11,418 bases of DNA from an uncultured Blautia sp. (GTDB taxonomy: Bacteria; Bacillota; Clostridia; Lachnospirales; Lachnospiraceae): contig CAKROW010000077.1 of the NCBI GenBank assembly GCA_934373235.1, positions 1-11,418 of the forward strand, in the 5' to 3' direction. The notes under the pieces were generated by a model. That model worked only from the letters and a program-made list of their open reading frames with translations, did no database searches and was not told the origin of the DNA. The translations under genes were made by a program, and so were the position numbers. Numbering within the stretch: position 1 is the stretch's first letter; each line of letters opens with the position of its first letter. This document shows, in pieces, positions 6,410 through 11,418 of this stretch.

Positions 6410-6880
6410 ATGAAGAAAATTGTTCTGATAGGCCGCAGTGAAGCCGGGAAGACAACACTTACCCAGGCTCTCCAGGGCAGAAAGATTCAATATCACAAAA
6501 CCCAGTATGTGAATAATTTTGATGTGATCGTAGATACGCCGGGGGAATATGCCCAGACCAAGAATCTGGGACATGCCCTGGCGCTATATACCTATGAATC
6601 GGATATTGTGGGACTGCTTGTGGCATCCAATGAACCATACTGCATTTTCCCACCCAATATCACCTGCATGGCAAACCGCGAGGTCATCGGTATCGTTACA
6701 AAGATCAATGCTCCGGATGGAAATGTGGAGCGGGCGGTACGGTGGCTCCGCCTTGCAGGATGCAAAAAAATCTTTTATGTTGACTCAAAAAAACAGCAGG
6801 GGATCCCGGAAATCCTGGAGTACCTGAGAGAACCGGGAGATATAATGCCCTGGGAAAAGGAAAACATAAAAACACAATAA
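6410..6880 (+). CDS. eutP: EutP/PduV-type P-loop NTPase
   Basis: 156 residues, typical length for EutP/PduV. The P-loop GRSEAGKTT (8-16) and the Walker-B/G3 motif DTPGEY (42-47) are intact. The G4 position reads TKIN (97-100) where GTPases have NKxD/TKxD; the Asp that reads guanine is Asn, so strict GTP use is doubtful. In enteric bacteria EutP has been reported to have acetate kinase activity, and PduV to associate with the shell; neither can be read from this sequence. The start ATG 6410 is fixed by an in-frame TAA at 6395, but there is no good ribosome binding site; upstream is AT-rich with TATAAT touching the ATG. The gene sits 37 bases after the EutS-type gene and just before a fresh promoter. 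Low expression is likely. Confidence 0.88.
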   Translation: MKKIVLIGRSEAGKTTLTQALQGRKIQYHKTQYVNNFDVIVDTPGEYAQTKNLGHALALYTYESDIVGLLVASNEPYCIFPPNITCMANREVIGIVTKINAPDGNVERAVRWLRLAGCKKIFYVDSKKQQGIPEILEYLREPGDIMPWEKENIKTQ

Positions 6881-6929
6881 AAACAACATAATAAATAACC
6901 AAGAAACAACATAAAACAACGGAATTCTC

Positions 6930-6958
6930 TTGACTTATCCTGTGGACAGGAGTAAAAT
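6930..6958 (+). promoter_or_regulatory. Internal sigma-A promoter before the aldolase gene
   Basis: TTGACT (6930-6935), 17-bp spacer, TAAAAT (6953-6958); five of six matches in each hexamer. Predicted start near 6965, about 45 bases before the aldolase ATG. The A-rich stretch 6881-6920 upstream has no terminator hairpin, so read-through from the dehydratase promoter is also possible. Confidence 0.8.
6938..6951. promoter_or_regulatory. Dyad (candidate operator) inside the promoter spacer
   Basis: TCCTGT (6938-6943), GG, ACAGGA (6946-6951) form a perfect 6-bp inverted repeat between the -35 and -10 boxes. A protein bound here would block or twist the promoter. No regulator gene is in the window, and I do not find the same full motif at the dehydratase promoter. 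Confidence 0.5.
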
Positions 6959-7008
6959 AACTACAGGAACAAAAAGTGTAATTCCAGTGCTCAAGGAGGA
7001 AATTAAGC

Positions 7009-7887
7009 ATGGTAAACGAGTTTGAAATCAAAAAACAGCTTTGTGACATCGGTAAGAGAATCTACAACCGTAACATGGTTGCAGCAAACGACGGAAACTT
7101 CTCCGTTAAGGTAGCAGAGAACGAGTACCTTTGCACACCAACAGGTGTATCCAAAGGATTCATGACACCAGAGTTCATCTGTAAAGTAGATGGACAGGGT
7201 AATGTGATCCAGGCTAACCCGGGATTCAAGCCATCATCCGAGATCAAGATGCATATGAGAGTATATGAGAAGAGACCGGACGTAGGATCTGTTGTACATG
7301 CACATCCGATCTATGCAACATCTTTCGCTATCGCAGGTATTCCGCTTACACAGCCGATCATGCCTGAGGCAGTTATCGCTCTTGGATGTGTACCGATCGC
7401 TGAGTACGGCACACCTTCCACAATGGAGATTCCGGACAATCTTGAGAAATATCTTCCATATTTCGACGCAGTTCTTCTTGAGAACCACGGAGCACTTACA
7501 TGGAGCACAGACCTTAACGCTGCATACATGAAGATGGAGTCTGTTGAGTTCTATGCACAGCTTCTGTATCAGACCAAGCTTCTCGGCGGTCCGAAGGAAT
7601 TCGACAAAGAGAACATTGAGAAACTGTATGCTATCCGTCGTAAATTCGGTATGCCAGGTAAACATCCGGCAAACATCTGTCTGAACAAAGACGGAAAGAA
7701 CTGCCATAACTGTGGTGGCGCATGCCACAGCGAGGACTACAAACAGTTCCCTGGATATCAGTATGATTTTGTTGGCAAAGACTGCGGGGGACAGGCTGAG
7801 GCAGCTCCGGCAGCAAACAACGCAAGTGATGCAGAGCTTGTAGCTCAGATCACAAAACAGGTTATGGCTCAGTTAGGCCTTAAATAA
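7009..7887 (+). CDS. fucA: Class II aldolase (fuculose/rhamnulose-1-phosphate type) with Cys-rich tail and encapsulation peptide
   Basis: 292 residues; start ATG 7009 with AAGGAGG upstream. Residues 1 to about 215 are a class II aldolase domain with zinc ligands His97, His99 (HAHP) and His160 (ENHG) and general acid/base Glu78 (SSEIKMH). It should split L-fuculose-1-phosphate, or possibly L-rhamnulose-1-phosphate, into DHAP and L-lactaldehyde. E. coli FucA ends near 215 residues; here about 77 more follow. Residues 222-260 hold Cys224, Cys232, Cys235, Cys239, Cys259 with His233 and His240 (NCHNCGGACH), which looks like a metal or Fe-S site. Then comes an Ala/Pro linker (about 262-273) and an amphipathic helix (274-292) typical of encapsulation peptides, so the enzyme is probably placed in the microcompartment. 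First gene after the internal promoter. The exact sugar cannot be decided; the kinase and isomerase genes are not in the window. Confidence 0.9.
   Translation: MVNEFEIKKQLCDIGKRIYNRNMVAANDGNFSVKVAENEYLCTPTGVSKGFMTPEFICKVDGQGNVIQANPGFKPSSEIKMHMRVYEKRPDVGSVVHAHPIYATSFAIAGIPLTQPIMPEAVIALGCVPIAEYGTPSTMEIPDNLEKYLPYFDAVLLENHGALTWSTDLNAAYMKMESVEFYAQLLYQTKLLGGPKEFDKENIEKLYAIRRKFGMPGKHPANICLNKDGKNCHNCGGACHSEDYKQFPGYQYDFVGKDCGGQAEAAPAANNASDAELVAQITKQVMAQLGLK
7828..7884 (+). other. C-terminal encapsulation peptide of the aldolase
   Basis: Residues 274-292 (LVAQITKQVMAQLGL) form an amphipathic helix after a flexible Ala/Pro-containing linker. The pattern matches the N-terminal helices of the next two enzymes, the usual sign of targeting to a shell interior. 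Confidence 0.8.
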
Positions 7888-7920
7888 TTTTTGACGGAAT
7901 AATCCAAGGAGGTCAATCTC

Positions 7921-9309
7921 ATGCCAATAAGTGAGAATATGGTACAGGAAATTGTACAGGAAGTTATGGCGAAAATGCAGATTGCAGATGCTCCGGCCGG
8001 AAAACATGGTATTTTCAAAGACATGAATGATGCGATCGAGGCTGCCAAGAAAGCACAGCAGATCGTTAAGACAATGTCTATGGACCAGAGAGAGAAGATC
8101 ATTACCTGCATCCGTAAGAAGATCAAAGAAAATGCAGAAGTTCTGGCACGTATGGGTGTTGATGAGACTGGTATGGGTAATGTAGGGGACAAGATCCTGA
8201 AACATCACCTTGTAGCAGACAAGACACCAGGTACAGAAGACATTAAGACAACTGCATGGTCAGGAGACAGAGGACTTACTCTGATCGAGATGGGACCATT
8301 TGGAGTGATCGGTGCGATCACACCATGTACAAACCCGAGTGAGACAATTCTCTGTAACACAATGGGTATGCTGGCAGGCGGAAATACAGTTGTATTTAAC
8401 CCGCATCCGGCAGCAGTTAAAACATCTATCTATGCAATCAATCTTTTAAATGAGGCATCCCTGGAAATGGGTGGCCCGGATAATATCGCTGTCACAGTTG
8501 AGAAACCAACTCTTGAGACAAGCAATATTATGATGAAACATAAAGATATCCATCTGATCGCAGCAACAGGAGGTCCTGGTGTTGTAACAGCAGTCCTTTC
8601 TTCAGGCAAGAGAGGAATCGGTGCAGGTGCAGGTAACCCGCCGGCGCTGGTTGATGACACTGCTGATATCCGCAAGGCTGCAAGAGATATCGTAAACGGA
8701 TGTACATTCGATAACAACCTTCCATGTATCGCAGAGAAGGAAGTTGTTGCAGTATCTTCCGTAGTTGATGAGCTGATGCATTACATGCTTACAGAAAACG
8801 ACTGCTACCTTGCTTCCAAGGAAGAGCAGGACAAGCTTGTTGAGACTGTACTTGCAGGCGGCAAGCTGAACCGTAAATGTGTAGGCCGTGATGCCAAGAC
8901 ACTTCTTTCCATGATCGGAGTCAATGCACCGGCAAATACCCGCTGCATCATCTTCGAGGGACCGAAGGAACATCCGCTTATCACAACTGAGCTTATGATG
9001 CCGATCTTGGGAATCGTAAGAGCAAAGGATTTTGACGATGCTGTTGAGCAGGCTGTATGGCTCGAGCACGGCAACCGTCATTCCGCACATATTCATTCAA
9101 AGAACGTAGATAATATCACAAAATATGCGAAAGCAATCGACACAGCGATCCTTGTAAAGAACGGCCCGTCCTATTCCGCACTTGGATTCGGTGGAGAAGG
9201 TTTCTGTACATTTACAATCGCAAGCCGTACAGGTGAGGGACTTACAAGCGCAAGCACATTCACAAAGAGAAGACGCTGCGTAATGACAGACAGCCTTTGC
9301 ATTCGTTGA
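7921..9309 (+). CDS. pduP: CoA-acylating propionaldehyde dehydrogenase, PduP type
   Basis: 462 residues, the length of PduP/EutE enzymes. Start ATG 7921 with a perfect AAGGAGGT at 7906-7913. Residues 4-19 are an encapsulation helix, then a short loop, then the aldehyde dehydrogenase fold: GPFGVIGAITPCTNPSET (cofactor-binding region), a Gly-rich segment around GIGAGAGNPP, and the catalytic Cys269 in FDNNLPCIAEKE. Expected reaction: propionaldehyde + CoA + NAD+ to propionyl-CoA + NADH, inside the microcompartment. Propionyl-CoA would then feed a phosphotransacylase, not seen in this window. It lies 33 bases after the aldolase and 18 before the alcohol dehydrogenase, in one transcript. Acetaldehyde or lactaldehyde as other substrates cannot be excluded, but the dehydratase context favours propionaldehyde. 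Confidence 0.93.
   Translation: MPISENMVQEIVQEVMAKMQIADAPAGKHGIFKDMNDAIEAAKKAQQIVKTMSMDQREKIITCIRKKIKENAEVLARMGVDETGMGNVGDKILKHHLVADKTPGTEDIKTTAWSGDRGLTLIEMGPFGVIGAITPCTNPSETILCNTMGMLAGGNTVVFNPHPAAVKTSIYAINLLNEASLEMGGPDNIAVTVEKPTLETSNIMMKHKDIHLIAATGGPGVVTAVLSSGKRGIGAGAGNPPALVDDTADIRKAARDIVNGCTFDNNLPCIAEKEVVAVSSVVDELMHYMLTENDCYLASKEEQDKLVETVLAGGKLNRKCVGRDAKTLLSMIGVNAPANTRCIIFEGPKEHPLITTELMMPILGIVRAKDFDDAVEQAVWLEHGNRHSAHIHSKNVDNITKYAKAIDTAILVKNGPSYSALGFGGEGFCTFTIASRTGEGLTSASTFTKRRRCVMTDSLCIR
7930..7977 (+). other. N-terminal encapsulation peptide of PduP
   Basis: Residues 4-19, with core MVQEIVQEVMAKM: an amphipathic helix ahead of the catalytic domain, as in enteric PduP. It is closely similar to the aldolase tail and the alcohol dehydrogenase N-terminus. 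Confidence 0.85.
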
Positions 9310-9327
9310 TCAGGAGGAACATAAACA

Positions 9328-10557
9328 ATGGATATGAACAATGTAAATATCGAAGAAATCGTTAAACAGGTTCTCTCCGGCATGACAGGAAACGCTCCTG
9401 CAGCAACTGCTGCAAGCGCTCCGGCTGCTCCGGCAGGAAATGCTATTCCTAAAAAAGCAAGAGTGGCAATGATGACAGAGAAGAAACATTTTGAGCTTCA
9501 GGAGTATGATCTTCCGGAAGTTGGCGACGACGACATCCTTGTTAAGGTTGAGGGATGCGGTGTCTGCGGAACAGATGCTCATGAGTACAAAAATGACCCG
9601 TTCGGTCTTATCCCGGTAGTTCTCGGACATGAGGGAACCGGCGAGATCGTAAAAATGGGTAAAAATGTTAAAGTTGATACAGCAGGAAAACCGGTTAAAG
9701 TCGGTGACAAGATCGTTACATGTATGATCTTCAAGGATGATCCGGAAATCACAATGTTCGACCTCAACAAGAAGAACGTAGGCGGTGCTGATGTATACGG
9801 ACTTCTTCCGGACGATGATGTAAAATTCAACGGCTGGTTCGCTGATTACATCTTCATCAGAGGCGGAAGCTTCGGTTCCACATTCTTCAATGTAAGTGAT
9901 CTGGATCTTGATTCCCGTATCCTCATTGAGCCATGTGCAGTACTTGTACATGCTGTAGAGAGAGCAAAAACAACAGGAATCCTGAAATTCAACAGCAGAG
10001 TTGTTGTTCAGGGCTGCGGACCGATCGGTCTTATCTGCATCGCTGTTCTCCATACAATGGGCGTTCACAACATCTGTGCAGTAGACGGAAACGAGCAGCG
10101 TCTTGAATTTGCCAAGAGAATGGGTGCAACTACAACTGTAAACTTTATGAACTTCAAGGGTGTTGAGGCACTTGCTGAGGCTGTTAAAGAGGCTCAGGGC
10201 GGACATCTTGCAGATTTCGCTTTCCAGTGTACAGGAAATCCTCATGCACACTCCAATATCTATAAATTCATCCGCAACGGCGGCGGTCTCTGTGAGCTTG
10301 GTTTCTTCATCAACGGTGGAGATGCAACAATCAACCCGCACTTTGACCTCTGCTCCAAAGAGATCAACCTTGTTGGTTCCTGGGTATACAACCTGAGAGA
10401 CTATGCAACAACATTTGATTTCCTTAAGAGAGCAAAAGCAATCGGACTTCCAATGTCTGAGCTTATTACTGATAAGTATCCGCTGGAAGAAATCAACGAG
10501 GCACTTGAGAAGAACCTGGCAATGACAGGTCTTAAGATCGCGGTTGTTAACAAATAA
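9328..10557 (+). CDS. Zinc-dependent NAD(H) alcohol dehydrogenase (MDR family), encapsulated
   Basis: 409 residues; start ATG 9328 with AGGAGG at 9312-9317. Residues 6-19 are an encapsulation helix, 21-40 an Ala/Pro-rich linker. The catalytic zinc ligands of the medium-chain family are Cys80 (CGVCGTD), His101-Glu102 (GHEGTG) and probably Glu201 or Cys203 (IEPCAV). The Rossmann motif is GCGPIG (229-234) with Asp253 at the end of the second strand, favouring NAD over NADP. The four-cysteine structural zinc lobe is absent: the stretch after GDKIV (127-131) has one Cys and none of the usual CxxCxxC spacing. Expected roles: propionaldehyde to 1-propanol to recycle NAD+ for PduP, and possibly lactaldehyde to 1,2-propanediol. 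It is not the iron-type PduQ used by enteric Pdu compartments. Family and location are firm; physiological substrate is inferred. Confidence 0.9.
   Translation: MDMNNVNIEEIVKQVLSGMTGNAPAATAASAPAAPAGNAIPKKARVAMMTEKKHFELQEYDLPEVGDDDILVKVEGCGVCGTDAHEYKNDPFGLIPVVLGHEGTGEIVKMGKNVKVDTAGKPVKVGDKIVTCMIFKDDPEITMFDLNKKNVGGADVYGLLPDDDVKFNGWFADYIFIRGGSFGSTFFNVSDLDLDSRILIEPCAVLVHAVERAKTTGILKFNSRVVVQGCGPIGLICIAVLHTMGVHNICAVDGNEQRLEFAKRMGATTTVNFMNFKGVEALAEAVKEAQGGHLADFAFQCTGNPHAHSNIYKFIRNGGGLCELGFFINGGDATINPHFDLCSKEINLVGSWVYNLRDYATTFDFLKRAKAIGLPMSELITDKYPLEEINEALEKNLAMTGLKIAVVNK
9343..9384 (+). other. N-terminal encapsulation peptide of the alcohol dehydrogenase
   Basis: Residues 6-19 (core IEEIVKQVLSGM) form an amphipathic helix followed by a roughly 20-residue Ala/Pro linker. 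It is the same pattern as PduP and the aldolase tail. Confidence 0.82.
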
Positions 10558-10581
10558 CCTTAACGGGAAAGGAGAAGCAAC

Positions 10582-10896
10582 ATGGCAGAAGCTGTAGGAA
10601 TTCTGGAGGTCTTCGGACTTGCGACAGCCTTTGTGGCAGCTGACGCCGGGTGTAAGGCTGCAAATGTCCACCTGGAGGTATTCGATAAGAATAAACCGGC
10701 GAATGCGGACAGCCTGCCAGTACCGCTTCTTGTCTGCATCAAGTACCGCGGAAGCGTGTCAGATGTCACGGCAGCGGTTGAGGCCGGAATGAGGGTCGCA
10801 GAGAGCATGACTGGTGTGGTACAGCATTATGTAATCCCCAACCCGGAACCAGGTACGGAAAAAATGCTGAAGATCAGCGCCCTGGATAAAGATTAA
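10582..10896 (+). CDS. BMC-H shell protein with lengthened pore-loop region
   Basis: 104 residues, one BMC domain; start ATG 10582 with AAAGGAG upstream. GILEVFGLATAFVAADAGCKAANV and GSVSDVTAAVEAG are the two conserved halves of a shell hexamer subunit. Compared with the PduA-like protein encoded next, the stretch between them, which normally carries the pore loop, is about nine residues longer (NKPANADSLPVPLLV in place of a KIGSGLV-type loop). The pore is therefore probably different in size or gating. It starts 24 bases after the alcohol dehydrogenase stop, so it is in the same transcript. Shell role is firm; what it lets through is unknown. Confidence 0.9.
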   Translation: MAEAVGILEVFGLATAFVAADAGCKAANVHLEVFDKNKPANADSLPVPLLVCIKYRGSVSDVTAAVEAGMRVAESMTGVVQHYVIPNPEPGTEKMLKISALDKD

Positions 10897-10900
10897 ATCC

Positions 10901-10929
10901 TTGAAAAAATCGGGATTATCCTATATGAT
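10901..10929 (+). promoter_or_regulatory. Internal promoter before the PduA-like shell gene
   Basis: TTGAAA (10901-10906), 17-bp spacer, TATGAT (10924-10929); five of six in each box. Predicted start near 10936. It lies in the 72-base gap between two shell genes and would raise output of the main shell tile. Confidence 0.6.
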
Positions 10930-10968
10930 AAATAAGTAACGAAGTTGAAATTCAGGAGGAATTGAATC

Positions 10969-11244
10969 ATGGCACAGGAAGCTTTAGGAATGGTTGAGAC
11001 AAGAGGACTCACCGCTGCAATCGAGGCAGCAGATGCAATGACCAAGGCTGCAGAGGTAGCACTTGTTGGAACAGAGAAAATCGGTTCCGGTCTTGTAACT
11101 GTTATGGTTCGCGGAGACGTAGGCGCTGTAAAGGCAGCAGTAGAAAGCGGAAGCGCAGCAGCATCCAGACTTGGAGAGCTGGTAGCTACACACGTAATCC
11201 CAAGACCTCATACAGACGTTGAGAAGATCCTTCCGAAGCTCTGA
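10969..11244 (+). CDS. pduA: Major BMC-H shell protein, PduA/PduJ type
   Basis: 91 residues, canonical single-BMC length; start ATG 10969 with AGGAGGA upstream. The sequence follows PduA closely: ALGMVETRGL at the N-terminus, DAMTKAAEV carrying the conserved edge Lys25 that packs neighbouring hexamers, and the pore loop KIGSGLV with GSG lining a small polar pore, suited to diols. It ends in IPRPHTDVEKILP. It should form the bulk hexameric tiles of the shell facets. A promoter-like sequence precedes it and another shell gene follows 45 bases later. Highly confident as BMC-H; PduA versus PduJ versus EutM naming is not decidable. Confidence 0.95.
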   Translation: MAQEALGMVETRGLTAAIEAADAMTKAAEVALVGTEKIGSGLVTVMVRGDVGAVKAAVESGSAAASRLGELVATHVIPRPHTDVEKILPKL

Positions 11245-11289
11245 TTTAAGAGTTTCCGGGAGAGAAGAGATTAGTTAAGGAGTTCGCTC

Positions 11290-11418
11290 ATGGGAAGATC
11301 ATATGGATTTATTGAAATCACTGGTGTGGTTGCGGCAATCAATGCCCTGGACATCATGTGCAAAACGGCAGACGTTGAGCTGGCGTCATGGGAGCGTAAG
11401 CTGGGCGGACGACTGGTG
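11290..11418 (+). CDS. BMC-domain shell protein, N-terminal part (cut by window edge)
   Basis: The first 43 residues are visible from ATG 11290, with AAGGAG upstream. GFIEITGVVAAINALDIMCKTADVELAS is the first half of a BMC domain, followed by the pore region KLGGRLV. This differs from the KIGSGLV pore of the preceding gene: an Arg sits next to the pore glycines. It could be a plain BMC-H, a two-domain BMC-T or a EutK/PduK-like protein with a C-terminal extension; the missing part decides. Confidence 0.88.
   Translation, partial: MGRSYGFIEITGVVAAINALDIMCKTADVELASWERKLGGRLV

Noticed and set aside
9310..10671. 453-residue open frame on the minus strand opposite the alcohol dehydrogenase
   Set aside because: Its translation is cysteine- and serine-rich with no recognisable domain, it has no ribosome binding site, and it is a shadow of a conserved plus-strand gene.
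1..11418. CRISPR array, tRNA, rRNA or insertion sequence
   Set aside because: I saw no regularly spaced direct repeats, tRNA-like cloverleaf, rRNA sequence or transposase-like frame in the window.

Overview
The window looks like part of a chromosome from a gut Firmicute of the Lachnospiraceae (Blautia / Roseburia / Ruminococcus-like). This rests on moderate GC, strong AGGAGG ribosome binding sites, sigma-A promoters and the gene content. It is a family-level guess from memory of similar loci, not a database match.

Layout. (1) Positions 1-523 hold the 3' end of a secreted NlpC/P60 cell-wall hydrolase and its terminator. (2) Positions 610-1505 are a self-contained unit: promoter, cobalamin (B12) riboswitch, a leader with several terminator-like hairpins, a 98-residue cysteine-rich metal-binding-type protein, and a strong terminator. 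(3) Positions 1559-2396 carry a leftward PHP-family phosphoesterase gene with its own promoter. (4) From a perfect consensus promoter at 2492-2520 to the right edge, every gene points right and belongs to a glycyl-radical-enzyme bacterial microcompartment of the fucose/rhamnose -> 1,2-propanediol type (often called GRM5). The genes are a B12-independent diol dehydratase, its radical-SAM activase, a EutS/PduU-type shell protein, a EutP/PduV-type P-loop protein, a class II (fuculose-phosphate-type) aldolase, a PduP-type CoA-acylating aldehyde dehydrogenase, a zinc alcohol dehydrogenase, and three single-domain BMC shell proteins, the last cut by the window edge. Further promoters lie before the aldolase and before the PduA-like shell gene.

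Inferred working of the system. The aldolase splits L-fuculose-1-phosphate (or L-rhamnulose-1-phosphate) into DHAP and L-lactaldehyde. Lactaldehyde is reduced to 1,2-propanediol, possibly by the alcohol dehydrogenase here. The glycyl radical dehydratase forms propionaldehyde. PduP turns propionaldehyde into propionyl-CoA plus NADH, and the alcohol dehydrogenase turns it into 1-propanol to regenerate NAD+. The shell confines the aldehydes. Aldolase, PduP and alcohol dehydrogenase each carry a similar short amphipathic encapsulation helix on an Ala/Pro-type linker: C-terminal on the aldolase, N-terminal on the other two.

Most of the locus matches a known microcompartment class. The points most worth a second look are the cysteine-rich insert in the aldolase tail, the activase without a ferredoxin-like domain, the shell protein with a lengthened pore loop, the dyad inside the aldolase promoter spacer, and the B12 riboswitch with several terminator-like hairpins ahead of the cysteine-rich protein.
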